Origin: VRUE01 sp963730315
GTDB taxonomy: Bacteria; Actinomycetota; Thermoleophilia; Solirubrobacterales; 70-9
NCBI GenBank assembly: GCA_963730315.1
Contig: CAVSRD010000005.1
Coordinates: 248,001 to 312,000 of the forward strand
Reading direction: 5' to 3'
Length of the DNA: 64,000 nucleotides
Each line of letters begins with the position of its first letter. The first letter of the stretch is position 1. Below the pieces are notes generated by a model. The model worked only from the letters and a program-made list of their open reading frames with translations. It did no database searches and was not told the DNA's origin. A program made the position numbers and the translations under genes. Shown here piece by piece: positions 16,681 to 25,864 of this stretch.

Positions 16681-17046
16681 CTAGGCGCTGAACAACTGAG
16701 CGAGGGAGCGGCCGACGTCCGGGGGCTCCTCCTTCCCCTCGGCGGCGGCGCTGGCGCCCTCGGAGAGCGCCTTCGCCGCATCGGCGATCTGGTGGGAGCG
16801 GCCTCCGCGCAGTACGCCGCTCTTCTTCGCCTCGGCGAGGTCGGATTCCATCAGCCCCGCCAGCTCGGCCAGGCGGCGCAAGCCGACCGCAGCGGCCGTC
16901 CCCTTCAGCGCATGGGCCTCCGCCCGCATCGTCTCGAAATCGTCGGTCTCGGTAGCCAGGCCCGCGGCGATCACGTCGCAGCGCCGCCGCGCCTCCTCCG
17001 CGAACGACTTCAACAGCTCTGGATCGGGCGCGGTCTTCTCGCTCAT
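16681..17046 (-). CDS. histidine phosphotransfer (Hpt) domain protein
   Basis: 121 residues from ATG 17046, almost all one four-helix Hpt domain. The phosphorylatable His lies in EAHALKGTAAAVGL, which matches the family H-x-LKG(S/T)xxxxG. It would relay phosphate between receiver domains in a phosphorelay. No histidine kinase or receiver gene is nearby. The ATG overlaps the upstream lipoprotein stop (ATGA), so the two are translationally coupled. A weak, non-signalling Hpt fold is the alternative. A longer upstream open frame to 17148 is out of keeping with this overlap. Confidence 0.8.
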   Translation of the reverse strand: MSEKTAPDPELLKSFAEEARRRCDVIAAGLATETDDFETMRAEAHALKGTAAAVGLRRLAELAGLMESDLAEAKKSGVLRGGRSHQIADAAKALSEGASAAAEGKEEPPDVGRSLAQLFSA

Positions 17047-18122
17047 TCCCCCGTCACCTCTTTCACGACACGGGTCAGGCGGTCGACGCCGAAGGCACCC
17101 TCGATCTCCGCCTTGATCACTCCCTGGCGGTCGATCGCGAACAGCCACGGCTCGCTCGGCAGGTGAAAGGCCCTGACCTGCGGTCGCACTCCCTTGCCCG
17201 GGTCGTTGTCCTTGTAGATCTCCATATGGATGAACGCCGCCTTGTCGCCGTACTGCTGTTTGACCTGCTCAGCCACGTCGACGACCGGGCCGCATACCCG
17301 ACTCTGGCAGAACTGGGGGGTCGCAAACAAGAGGATGATCGGTTCCTTGCCCAGAGCTTCCGCGTAATCGACGCGATTCTGGGTGTCGGGCGGGACGCGC
17401 GTGGTGATCTTCGAGAGGTCGCCGCCGACGTCGGACGCGGTCGGCGTGTGGATCAGCGGTGCCTTTTCGCCCACCTTCGGCATGTCTTCGAATTCGCCTA
17501 CCGAAGCGCTCGGCAGCAACGTGGCCTTGATTTCGCTTCCCTGCTTGATCAGCGCCGCAATCCGCCACTCTCCGTCGCTGGCGAAGTCGATGTTGGCGGT
17601 GTAGACGACGGTCGCGGCGTCGGGGTCGCTGCTCGTCGTCTGGGCGCGGAAGGGGGGCTTGGTCGCAAGGCTTTCGACCGCCATCGGGAAGGGGCCGGCA
17701 GCCGGCTGTTCGAGCGCTTCGCTGCGCGCCCGCGCGACGGCGCCCTTCTTCTGCTTGCCGTTCTTGGCGGTCGACCCGCCGCCCGTCTTCGGCTGCGGTA
17801 CCTTGGCGACGTAGACCGCAACTTCGGCATCGCCGACCTGGCTGCGATCCGGGTGGAAGACGCCGACCGGGTAGCGGTTCACCCCGCTGCGGAAGACGAG
17901 CGCCGCCGGCGAGACGACCAGTTCAGAGTGGCCATCCGCCGATTTGACGATCTCGCCCAGGGTCTTGCCCGCCGCGCTGGGAAAGGCACTCTTCGGCGGC
18001 GCCGGATGGTTTGCTGCCTGGCTTGAGGAGGAGGTCGATGCGGAGCCTCCACCGCAGCCGGCGGCGAGGGCGGCAGCCGCGAGCGCGCAGGCGAGGGCGC
18101 TTGTGGCTCGGCGCGAGAACAT
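17043..18122 (-). CDS. lipoprotein with thioredoxin-like C-terminal domain
   Basis: 359 residues from ATG 18122. The signal ends in a lipobox (AAALAAGC), so it is probably an envelope lipoprotein. Residues about 30-200 form an uncharacterised beta-rich region. The C-terminal 150 residues look like a thioredoxin/peroxiredoxin fold: PIILLFATPQFCQSRVCGP, then YGDKAAFIHMEIYKDND and SEPWLFAIDRQG. The two cysteines are CxxxxC rather than CxxC, so ordinary thioredoxin chemistry is doubtful. It is the first gene of the operon and is divergent from the SDR gene (70 bases between starts). Confidence 0.75.
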   Translation of the reverse strand: MFSRRATSALACALAAAALAAGCGGGSASTSSSSQAANHPAPPKSAFPSAAGKTLGEIVKSADGHSELVVSPAALVFRSGVNRYPVGVFHPDRSQVGDAEVAVYVAKVPQPKTGGGSTAKNGKQKKGAVARARSEALEQPAAGPFPMAVESLATKPPFRAQTTSSDPDAATVVYTANIDFASDGEWRIAALIKQGSEIKATLLPSASVGEFEDMPKVGEKAPLIHTPTASDVGGDLSKITTRVPPDTQNRVDYAEALGKEPIILLFATPQFCQSRVCGPVVDVAEQVKQQYGDKAAFIHMEIYKDNDPGKGVRPQVRAFHLPSEPWLFAIDRQGVIKAEIEGAFGVDRLTRVVKEVTGE

Positions 18123-18192
18123 CCAGGGATCGCATGTTATTGGGCGGCAGGTAGGGTGCGAGCGAGGGGAATCGAGCGGAAAGGAGAGATAG

Positions 18193-18924
18193 TTGGCGGA
18201 TAGAGCGGCACTGATCACTGGGGCCTCGAGCGGAATCGGACTGGCGATCGCCCGCACGCTCGGCGAGGAGGGATACGCGCTGACCGTCGCGGCGCGCCGC
18301 CCGGAGAAGCTCGAGGCCGCTGCCGAGGGCCTGCGCGCCGACGGGCTCGAGGTGCAGAGCGTCGCCGCCAACATGGGCGAGGAGGAGGAGCTGCTCGCGG
18401 TCTTCGCCAAGCACCGCGAGGCCTACGGACGGCTCGACGTGCTGGTCAACAACGCCGGGGTCGGGATCGGCGCGCCGATGGAGGAAATCCAGACCAAGTA
18501 CCTCGACATGCAGCTTGCGGTCAACCTGCGGGCGCTGGTGATCGGCACCCGCGAGGCACTGCCGATGCTGCGCGAAGCCGGGGCCGAGCACGGCAAGGCG
18601 CTGATCGTCAACACCGCCTCGATCGCCGGCAAGGCCGGGCAGGCGTGGCTCTCCGTCTACGCCGCGACGAAGGGCGCGGTGATCAACTTCACGCAGTCGA
18701 CGCACCGCGAGGCGGGCGACTCCGGGATCCAGTGCACCGCCCTGGCGCCGGGCTTCGTCGACACGCCGATGACCGAGTTCGCGAAGGAACAGGTTCCTGC
18801 GGAGGAGATGATCCGGCCAGAGGACATCGGCGAGGCGGTCCGATTCCTGCTGCGCACGTCGCCCAACTGTCACGTGCCCGAGATCGTCTTCACGCGTCCT
18901 GGCGAGGGGCTCGACACTCCCTGA
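18193..18924 (+). CDS. short-chain dehydrogenase/reductase (SDR)
   Basis: A 243-residue classical SDR. The cofactor site is TGASSGIGLAIA with RR after strand 2 (AARRPEK), suggesting NADP(H). NNAGVG, the catalytic Ser in TASIAG and YAATK complete the Asn-Ser-Tyr-Lys set. It starts at TTG 18193, seven bases after AAGGAG. Its substrate is unknown. The glycosyltransferase gene begins 5 bases after its stop, so both may act on one lipid or secondary metabolite. Confidence 0.9.
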   Translation: MADRAALITGASSGIGLAIARTLGEEGYALTVAARRPEKLEAAAEGLRADGLEVQSVAANMGEEEELLAVFAKHREAYGRLDVLVNNAGVGIGAPMEEIQTKYLDMQLAVNLRALVIGTREALPMLREAGAEHGKALIVNTASIAGKAGQAWLSVYAATKGAVINFTQSTHREAGDSGIQCTALAPGFVDTPMTEFAKEQVPAEEMIRPEDIGEAVRFLLRTSPNCHVPEIVFTRPGEGLDTP

Positions 18925-18929
18925 GCGAG

Positions 18930-20132
18930 ATGCGGTTCCTGGTCGGAGCCTTCGGCGACTCCGGGCACGTCTTCCCGGCGATCGCCCTGGGCAGGGCGCT
19001 GGCCGGGCGCGGCCACGAGGTGATGATCGAGACGTGGGAGGAGCGGCGGCCGGCGGTCGAGGGCGCCGGGCTGGGCTTCGCCGCCGCCGAGGAGTACCGG
19101 ATGTTCCCGCCGCCCGACGCGGACTCGGCCGACGGCGTTCACGCGGCGGAGGCGGCGCGGGCACTGCTGCCACTGTTGGAGGAAACGCGACCGCACGCGG
19201 TGGTCAGTGACATCCTCACCCTGGCGCCGGCGCTGGCCGCCGAGGTCGCCGGGGTGCCGCGGGCGACGCTGATCCCCCACATCTACCCCGTGCACGAACC
19301 GGGTCTGCCTTTCTTCGCGGTCGGCCTGCGGCTGCCGCGCACGCCGCTGGGACGGGGCGTGTGGAGAGCAGGACAGCGGGCACTGAACGGCGGGCTTGAG
19401 CGGGGCCGGCGCGACCTCAACCGTCAGCGGGAGCGGCTTGGACTGGCGCCGACCGAGCGTTTCCACGGCGGGATCAGCCCCGAGCTTGCGCTGGTCGGGA
19501 CCTTCCCCCAGCTCGAGTACCCGCGGCGCTGGCCACAAGGGGTCGAGGTGACCGGGCCGATGGGCTTCGAGCTGCCGCACCCGGAGATCGAGCTGCCGCC
19601 GGGCGACCGGCCGCTGGTGCTGGTCGCGCCGAGCACCGCCCACGACTCCGGCAACCGCCTGGTGCGTACCGCGCTGCGGGCCCTGGCCGAAGAGCCGGTG
19701 CGGGTGGTGGCGACGACCAACCGGGTCGTGCCGCAGCGTCCGATCGAGCTGCCGGGCAACGCGCGGCTGGTTGACTGGCTCAGCTACAGCCAGGTGATGC
19801 CGGTCGCCTCGCTGGTGGTCTCGCACGGCGGCCACGGCACCGTCGCCCGGGCGCTCGGCGCCGGCACGCCGGTCCTGGCCAGCCCGTTCACCGGCGACAT
19901 GCGAGAGACGGCGATACGGGTCGACTGGGCCGGCGTCGGCCTCTCCCTCCCCTGGCGCCTCTGCCGCCCGGCCCCGCTGCGCTGGGCGGTGCGCCGCATC
20001 CTCGGCGATCCGTCGTTCGCCGCGCGCGCCGCCGAGCTGGCCGCCTGGAGTCGCGGGCACGACGGAGCGGAGCGGGGAGCGAAGTTGGTGGAGCGGCTTG
20101 CGGTCGAGCCCAAAGCCGGTGCCCCTGCGTAG
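18930..20132 (+). CDS. family 1 (UGT/MGT-like) glycosyltransferase
   Basis: A 400-residue GT-B enzyme from ATG 18930. The N-terminal Rossmann half opens with FLVGAFGDSGHVFPAIALGRAL. The C-terminal donor half has the UGT-type signature SHGGHGTVARALGAGTPVL and LVDWLSYSQVMP. Such enzymes move a sugar from UDP- or dTDP-sugars to lipids, macrolides or other hydrophobic acceptors; here the acceptor is unknown. A second possible early frame from 18645 overlaps the SDR gene and is rejected. Followed by tRNA-Asn. Confidence 0.88.
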   Translation: MRFLVGAFGDSGHVFPAIALGRALAGRGHEVMIETWEERRPAVEGAGLGFAAAEEYRMFPPPDADSADGVHAAEAARALLPLLEETRPHAVVSDILTLAPALAAEVAGVPRATLIPHIYPVHEPGLPFFAVGLRLPRTPLGRGVWRAGQRALNGGLERGRRDLNRQRERLGLAPTERFHGGISPELALVGTFPQLEYPRRWPQGVEVTGPMGFELPHPEIELPPGDRPLVLVAPSTAHDSGNRLVRTALRALAEEPVRVVATTNRVVPQRPIELPGNARLVDWLSYSQVMPVASLVVSHGGHGTVARALGAGTPVLASPFTGDMRETAIRVDWAGVGLSLPWRLCRPAPLRWAVRRILGDPSFAARAAELAAWSRGHDGAERGAKLVERLAVEPKAGAPA

Positions 20133-20160
20133 AATGCCCGCTTGACGCCCGCTGGCTCGG

Positions 20161-20231
20161 TCCCCCGTGATGTAGCGGCAGCATGACTGACTGTTAATCA
20201 GTTCGCGGTGGTTCGAATCCACCCGGGGGAG
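20161..20231 (+). tRNA. tRNA-Asn (GTT)
   Basis: A 71-nt cloverleaf: acceptor TCCCCCG/CGGGGGA, short D arm (ATGTAGCGGCAGCAT), anticodon stem ACTGA/TCAGT with loop CTGTTAA, T arm GGTGG/CCACC around TTCGAAT, and discriminator G. CCA is not encoded. It lies between the glycosyltransferase gene and the convergent 3' end of dnaG. Confidence 0.92.
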
Positions 20232-20347
20232 CTCACTAACGGTTAGGGCCGAGCTTGGTCACACCACTCTCGACAGTGGAAACGATTTCATCGATGGGTC
20301 GAGACGATGGAATTGCAGTGCCCCACATATCGGCATAGGATGGTCGC

Positions 20348-22128
20348 CTAGCCCCCGACCCGCTCCGTCCGGGCTATGCGCTCGACCAAAGTGGCGCGTT
20401 CCCGGCTGAGGGCGGCGCGGCGCTCGTAGTCGTCGGCTTCGCCGGCGGCGGCGATCTCGGACTCGAGGCGGCGCTGCTCGAGCAGCAGATAGTTGAGCTC
20501 CATCGCCTCGGGGGAGGCGGGCTCCTCGTGGGCGAGGATGACCAGCTCGGCGATCAGGCTGGACAGCTCGCCGTCCTGGTGGGGGAGGTTGGACGCCGGA
20601 TCCTCGGGATGCTCGCGCAGCCAGGCCGCGGCGCGGACGCCGCTCGGTGAGAGGTGCGCATCGGTGAGGCGCGACAGGTACTCGCAGCCCTCCGCCGGCA
20701 TGGCGATGCACATCGCCAGCAGAGCGCGCTCGCGCCGTTCGCGCGAGGTCAGCTCGGCACCCTGACGCACTTGGGGGCCGGCCCGCCGCCCTCCCGAGGC
20801 GGTTCCGCGGGACCGCCTCCGCTCGGCGGTCGCGCCGCGGTCACCCGGCCCATCACCAGCGCCGGCTCGAGGTCGAGCCGGCCCGCCACCCGGCGCAGCA
20901 GCTCGTCGCGGCTCGCCGTCTCCCCCATCCCGGCGAGGATCGGCGCCACCTCGCCGAGCGCCCGGTCGCGCTCGGCCGGCGAGTCGACCTCGGTCCGCTC
21001 CAGCACCATGCCGACCTGGAAGGCAGGCAGGTCCACCGCTCCCTCGACCAGTTCGCGGAAGCGCTCCGCTCCACCCTCCTCGGTGACCATCTCGGCCGGG
21101 TCCTCGCCCGCCGGCATCGCGGCCACCCGCAGCCGCACGTTGCGCCCCGCCGCGACCCGCTGCGCCCTCAGCATCGCCTCCTGCCCGGCCGCGTCGGCGT
21201 CGAGCGCCAGAACCACCTCGTCGACCATCCCCGAGAGCGCCGCCACCTGCTCCTCGGTGATCGCGGTGCCCATCACCCCGACCGCCTCGCCGACCCCGGC
21301 CTGGCGAAGCGCCAGCACGTCGGTGTAGCCCTCGACAACCACCGCCCGGCCCGCCTTGGCGATCGCCTCCTTGGCGAGGTCGATCCCGTACAGCATGCGG
21401 CTCTTGTGGAAGAAGTCGGTCTCGGCGGTGTTGACGTACTTCGCCCCCTGGTCGGAGCGCATCGCCCGGCCCCCGAAGCCCAGCGTCCGGCCGCGCCGGT
21501 CGCGGATCGGGAACATGATCCGCTCGCGGAAGCGGTCGTACTCGCCGCCGCCCCGCCCCCGCTGCGCCAGCCCGACCGCCCGCAGCTCCTCGACCGAGAA
21601 GCCGGCCCGCTGACCACGCATCAGCACCGTGTCCCAGGCGCTCGGCGCGTAGCCGACCCCGAACGCCCGCAGCGTCTCCTCGCCCAGCCCGCGCCCGGCC
21701 AGGTAGTCGCGCGCCTTCGCCGCCTCGGGCGCATCCCAGAGGACGTGCGCGTAGAAGGCGGCGGTGCGGTCGAGCAGCTCGCCCAAACGACGCCGCTGCC
21801 GGCGCCGCTCCTCCGCCTGCGGATCCTCCCGCTCGCGCGTCAGCTCGACCCCGTATCGGTCGGCGAGCAGCTCAACCGCCTCGGCGAACCCAAGCCCCTC
21901 CTTCTCCTCGACGAACTTGATCGTGTCGCCCCCCACCCCGCAGCCGAAGCAGTGGTAGAGCTTCTCCTGCGCGTCGACCGAGAAGGACGGCGTGCGCTCC
22001 TCGTGGAACGGGCAGAGGCCGACCCAGCGAGAGCCCTGGCGGCGCAGGTCGGTGTGGGCGGAGATCACCTCGACAATGTCGGCCGATTGCTTCACCCGCT
22101 CCAGGCTCTCCTCAGAGATCAGCGCCAT
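20348..22128 (-). CDS. dnaG: DNA primase DnaG, split by a 1-base frameshift
   Basis: Makes RNA primers at the replication fork. The first frame (22128-20749) holds the CHC2 zinc finger (CPFHEERTPSF...YHCFGCGVGGD), the RNA-polymerase core and the TOPRIM region (VVVEGYTDVLALRQAG, LALDADAAGQEA). The C-terminal DnaB-binding region continues in another frame (20770-20348: RQGAELTSRERRERALLAMCIAMP...). Adding one G at about 20768 (AAG-GTG-CGT-CAG) restores a protein of normal length, about 600 residues. Since dnaG is essential, a sequence error or an assembly artefact is most likely. The ATG shares one base with the dgt stop (TGATG), and dnaG ends the long minus-strand operon. Confidence 0.88.
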
Positions 22129-23138
22129 CAGAACCTGGACTCCTCGGGGATGGTCAACTCGGCGAAGCGGGCGATGCAGTAGCGGTCGGTCATCCCGGCG
22201 ACGTAGTCGGCGACCCGCTGGCAGTCGCTCGCGCCCGGCTCGCCCTCCGGCACCTCCTCTGGATGCTCCAGGTAGCGGTCGACGAGGCCGCGGATCGCGC
22301 CGTGGACCCGCTGCTGCTCGCGGCGCGCCGCCTCGCCCAGGTAGACGCGGTCGAACATGAACTCGCGCAGCCGCAGCATCGCCCCGCCCACCTCCTCACT
22401 CTGCTCGATCTCGCCGGCTGCGGTCGAGCGCTCGACGATGTCGCGCACCAACGTGTCGATCCGCGCGGAGCCGGTCGGGCCGAGCAGCTCGATCTCATCC
22501 GCGGGAAGATGCTCGGGGCGCAGGATCCCGGCTCGCAGCGCGTCGTCGATGTCGTGGTTGATGTAGGCGACGCGGTCGACCAGCTTGACGATCCGCCCCT
22601 CCAGGGTCGCCGGCCAGTCGGAGCCGGTGTGGTTGAGGATGCCGTCGCGCACCTGCTCGGTCAGGTTCAGCCCCCGGCCGTCGCGCTCGAGGACGTCGAC
22701 CACCCGCAGCGAGTGGACGTTGTGCATGAAGCCGGTGCCGCAGCGCTCGCGCAGCGCCAGGTCGAGCGCCTCCTCGCCGCTGTGGCCGAAGGGCGGGTGG
22801 CCGAGGTCGTGGCCGAGCCCGATCGCCTCGGTCAGGTCCTCGTTGAGGCCGAGCGCCCGCGCCACGGTGCGGGCGATCCCGCAGGCCTCCAGGGTGTGGG
22901 TGAGGCGGGTCCGGTAATGGTCGCCTTCGGGGGCGATGAAGACTTGCGTCTTGTGCTTGAGGCGGCGGAACGCCTTCGAGTGGACGATCCGGTCGCGGTC
23001 GCGCTGGAATGGCGTGCGCAGCGGGCTGTCGGCCTCCTCGACGCTGCGCCTGGCCGGGTAAGACGGCGTCGCCGAGTCGGAGAGGAACTCGGCCTCCCAG
23101 GCCCTAACCCGATCCTCCAGAGTCGCCGTGACCTGCAC
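22128..23138 (-). CDS. dgt: dGTPase-like HD-domain triphosphohydrolase
   Basis: A 336-residue HD-superfamily enzyme that cuts dNTPs to deoxynucleoside and triphosphate, adjusting nucleotide pools. The HD core is visible: RTRLTHTLEACGIAR (H), GLGHDLGHPPFGHSGEEAL (HD) and AYINHDIDDALRAG (final D). The family N-terminal motif DSPLRTPFQRDRDRIVHSKAFRRLKHKTQVF is present. In actinobacteria this gene is typically next to dnaG, as here, with a one-base overlap. Confidence 0.93.
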   Translation of the reverse strand: MQVTATLEDRVRAWEAEFLSDSATPSYPARRSVEEADSPLRTPFQRDRDRIVHSKAFRRLKHKTQVFIAPEGDHYRTRLTHTLEACGIARTVARALGLNEDLTEAIGLGHDLGHPPFGHSGEEALDLALRERCGTGFMHNVHSLRVVDVLERDGRGLNLTEQVRDGILNHTGSDWPATLEGRIVKLVDRVAYINHDIDDALRAGILRPEHLPADEIELLGPTGSARIDTLVRDIVERSTAAGEIEQSEEVGGAMLRLREFMFDRVYLGEAARREQQRVHGAIRGLVDRYLEHPEEVPEGEPGASDCQRVADYVAGMTDRYCIARFAELTIPEESRF

Positions 23139-23147
23139 GGCCCGATC

Positions 23148-23873
23148 CTACGCTGCGGATCGAAGCTGCACGTGCGCGTGATGCTCGAGCGTCTCGCCGA
23201 TCGCCCGCTCGGCCTGACGCAGCGCCCCCGCCCCGGCGGCCGGAGCCTCGGCGAGCGGCCTGGCGATCGCCCCGACCATGAAGCCGTGCGCCTCCGCGCA
23301 GAGCGGAAAGGCGCCCGCTTCGCAGCTCGCGCAGACGACCCCGCCCGCTGCGCCGGAGAAGCCGACCAGGTGCTCCGCCTCGCCGCAGCGCACGCAGGCG
23401 GCGAACTCCGGAGCGAAGCCGGCGGCGAGCGCCAGCTTCAGTCGGAAGGAGAGCGCCGTCTCCAGCGCCGTCGCCCGCCCGCCCGCCGGGTTGTCGAGCA
23501 GCGCCAGGTAGCGGCCGAGCAGGTTGTAGGCGGGCGGGTTGGGCTCGGCCGAGTCGAGCAGCCGCAGCACCGCGTCGCAGGCGCGCGCGGCGGCGCTCAG
23601 CGCCTGTCCGGAGGAGCGCAGCCTCGGATAACCGTCTACGGTGGAGACGCCGGTCACGGTGAGCAGCTCGCCGCGCCCCTCGTGCAGCATCAGGTCGAGC
23701 CGGAAGAACGGCTCCAGCCGTCCGCCGAAGCGCGAGCGCGGCTTGCGGGCCCCCTTGGCGATCGCCCCGACCCGCCCCCGCTGCGCCGAGTAGAGGTGGA
23801 GGATGCGGTCAGCCTCCCCGTAGCGGATGCTGCGCAAGACGATCGCCTCCGTCTTCAGCGTGGTTCCGGGCAT
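23148..23873 (-). CDS. recO: DNA repair protein RecO
   Basis: A 241-residue protein that helps load RecA with RecF/RecR and anneals single strands. It starts at ATG 23873 with the OB fold (TLKTEAIVLRSIRYGEADRILHLYSAQRGRVGAIAKGARKP), followed by a helical part and a zinc-finger-like Cys set (CVRCGE...CASCEAG). It is 7 bases downstream of mutM and 9 bases before dgt on the same strand. The open frame extends upstream into mutM, but the family N terminus fixes this start. Confidence 0.92.
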   Translation of the reverse strand: MPGTTLKTEAIVLRSIRYGEADRILHLYSAQRGRVGAIAKGARKPRSRFGGRLEPFFRLDLMLHEGRGELLTVTGVSTVDGYPRLRSSGQALSAAARACDAVLRLLDSAEPNPPAYNLLGRYLALLDNPAGGRATALETALSFRLKLALAAGFAPEFAACVRCGEAEHLVGFSGAAGGVVCASCEAGAFPLCAEAHGFMVGAIARPLAEAPAAGAGALRQAERAIGETLEHHAHVQLRSAA

Positions 23874-23880
23874 GACCGAT

Positions 23881-24801
23881 TTACGATGAACGACGCGCCG
23901 GACGGCGGCGCCGCGGTTTGCGGCGCAGCTTCGCCTGGCAGCGGGGGCAGAAGTAGGTCGAGCGCCCGGCAACCACGATCCGCTCGATCGCCCCCCCGCA
24001 GCGCGGGCAGGGCTCGCCCTCGCGGGTGTGGACGAGGAACTCGTCCTGCATCCTGCCCCGCTCGCCCCGCCCGTCGCGGTAGTCGTCGATCGAGGCGCCG
24101 CCGCCGTCGATCCCCGCCTGCAGTGCGGCGACCACACCGTCGCGCAGCGCCTCGAGGTGCTCGGGCTTCATCGACCCGGCCGGCGAGAGCGGGTGCAACC
24201 GCGCCCGGAACAGCGCCTCGTCGGCGTAGATGTTGCCGAGCCCGGCGACCCCCTTCTGGTCGAGCAGGAACGACTTCAGCGGTGCGCTGCGGCCGGCGGC
24301 GACCTCACCGAGCGCCTCCGGGGTGAAGTGCTCCGAGAGCGGCTCGATCCCCAGCCGCTCGTCGAGGTAGGCATCCAAGCGCGCATTTTCGACGAGGCGG
24401 GCCTCGCCGAAGCGCCGCGGGTCGGTGAACCAGACCTCGCGGCCGTCGTCGAGCCTGAACCGGGCCCGCAGGTGGAGCTCCTCGGTCGAGCGCTCCCCCT
24501 CGTACAGCCGCCGCCCCTCGGACGGGTCGATCGCCCCGCCCCCCGGCTCGACCAGCACCAGGTTGCCGGTCATCCGCAGGTGCATGACCAACGTATGTCC
24601 CCCGTCCAGACCCAGGAGCAGGTACTTGCCACGGCGTCCGAGCCCGGCGATCGTCCGGCCCGACACCGCCGCCTCCAAATCCCGCGGCGCCACCGGCCGC
24701 GACCAGCGCTCGTCGGAAACCTCGAGCCGCTCGATCCGCCGCCCTTCCAGCTCCGGCTCGAGCTGCCGGCAGACTGTCTCGACCTCGGGCAGCTCGGGCA
24801 T
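23881..24801 (-). CDS. mutM: formamidopyrimidine-DNA glycosylase (MutM/Fpg)
   Basis: Excises 8-oxoguanine and ring-opened purines. It starts PELPEVETVCRQL, so after Met removal Pro is the catalytic N terminus and Glu the second residue. The beta-hairpin Lys is in GRRGKYLLLGL. The H2TH region contains GVAGLGNIYADEALF. The C-terminal zinc finger has CPRCGG...CPRCQ. A basic extension (RRKPRRRRPARRSS) ends the 306-residue protein. Confidence 0.95.
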   Translation of the reverse strand: MPELPEVETVCRQLEPELEGRRIERLEVSDERWSRPVAPRDLEAAVSGRTIAGLGRRGKYLLLGLDGGHTLVMHLRMTGNLVLVEPGGGAIDPSEGRRLYEGERSTEELHLRARFRLDDGREVWFTDPRRFGEARLVENARLDAYLDERLGIEPLSEHFTPEALGEVAAGRSAPLKSFLLDQKGVAGLGNIYADEALFRARLHPLSPAGSMKPEHLEALRDGVVAALQAGIDGGGASIDDYRDGRGERGRMQDEFLVHTREGEPCPRCGGAIERIVVAGRSTYFCPRCQAKLRRKPRRRRPARRSS

Positions 24802-24869
24802 CCCGCAGTTCTACCCGACCGCGGTAGACATCTGACCCGCCTGGCGACTCAAAGTCGACTGCGGCCGGG

Positions 24870-25817
24870 TCAGCCGTCGACCGCCCGCGGGTGCGCCTTG
24901 AAGTAGACGTCCTTGAGCTGCTGTCCGGAGAGGTGCGTGTAGACCTGCGTGGTCGCGATGTCGGCGTGGCCGAGCATCTCCTGCACGGCGCGCAGGTCAC
25001 AGCCTCCGGCGAGCAGGTGGGTGGCGAAGCTGTGGCGCAGGGTGTGCGGGCTCATCCGCCCGGTCAGGCCGGCCTCGCGAGCGTGGCGCCGCACAATCTT
25101 GTAGAGACCCTGGCGGCTGAGCGGCCCGCCCCGGAAGTTGACGAACAGCTTCGGCTCGTGGCGTTCGCCGACCAGCTTCGGCCGGCCGCCGCGCTGGTAG
25201 GCGGAGATCGCCGCGATCGCCTGCCGGCCGAGCGGCACCAGCCGCTCCTTCGAGCCCTTGCCCCGAGCTCGCAGGAAGCCCTCGTGCAGGTCGACGTCCG
25301 CCGTCTCCAGCCCGATCGTCTCCGAGGCGCGCAGCCCGCAGGCGTACATCACCTCGAGCAGCGCCCGGTCGCGCAGCGCGGTCGGCTCGCCGCCGCGCGG
25401 TGCGGCGAGCAGCTTCTGCACCGCGGAGTAGTTGAGGACCTCGGGCAGCTTCTTGGCGCGGCGCGGCGCGCTGAGCGCCGCGGTCGGGTCGTCGCCGATC
25501 AGCTCGTCGCGGCGCAGGTGTTTGTAGAAGGAGCGCAGGCAGGCGGCCTTGCGGTGGACGGTCGCCGCCGAGCAGGCGGGGCGGCCGTTGCCGGTCGCCA
25601 GGTCGGCGAGGAAGTCACCGACGTCGGCGGGCCGCACCTCGAGCGCGTCGAGCCCGTGGTCGGCGAGAAACTCTCCGTACTGGAGCAGGTCGGTGCGGTA
25701 GGCGTTCAGCGTGTTGCGCGAGAGGCCGCGCTCCAGCTCCAGGTAGGAGAGGAAGTCGAGGACGAGGCCCTCGAAGCGGGCGGCAGCTGCCGATCGTGGC
25801 TCGACCGCGATGGCCAT
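24870..25817 (-). CDS. xerD: tyrosine recombinase XerD
   Basis: A 315-residue recombinase from ATG 25817 that, with XerC, resolves chromosome dimers at dif. The N-terminal SAM-like core-binding domain has FLSYLELERGLSRNTLNAYRTDL. The catalytic domain has Arg in YACGLRASE, HTLRHSFATHLL, MLGHADI and Tyr in TQVYTHL. The longer open frame to 26390 only overlaps the next gene. In Mycobacterium xerD also lies a few genes from pyrG, so this is the chromosomal enzyme and is unrelated to the island integrase. Confidence 0.93.
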   Translation of the reverse strand: MAIAVEPRSAAAARFEGLVLDFLSYLELERGLSRNTLNAYRTDLLQYGEFLADHGLDALEVRPADVGDFLADLATGNGRPACSAATVHRKAACLRSFYKHLRRDELIGDDPTAALSAPRRAKKLPEVLNYSAVQKLLAAPRGGEPTALRDRALLEVMYACGLRASETIGLETADVDLHEGFLRARGKGSKERLVPLGRQAIAAISAYQRGGRPKLVGERHEPKLFVNFRGGPLSRQGLYKIVRRHAREAGLTGRMSPHTLRHSFATHLLAGGCDLRAVQEMLGHADIATTQVYTHLSGQQLKDVYFKAHPRAVDG

Positions 25818-25864
25818 GGGCGAGGATTCGTCCAATCGGTCGGCAGACCTTGGAGCGCAAGGGA

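Noticed and set aside
20749..20770. Programmed -1 frameshift producing full-length DnaG
   Set aside because: The sequence at the shift (GCC-CCC-AAG) is not a slippery heptamer, and dnaG is not known to use one. A missing base is simpler.
22263..24326. Very long plus-strand open frame (687 codons) antisense to dgt, recO and mutM; similar ones at 27305-29752 and 30510-32786
   Set aside because: Antisense frames stay open by chance in GC-rich genes. The opposite strand encodes clearly recognisable enzymes, and these frames show no family motifs.
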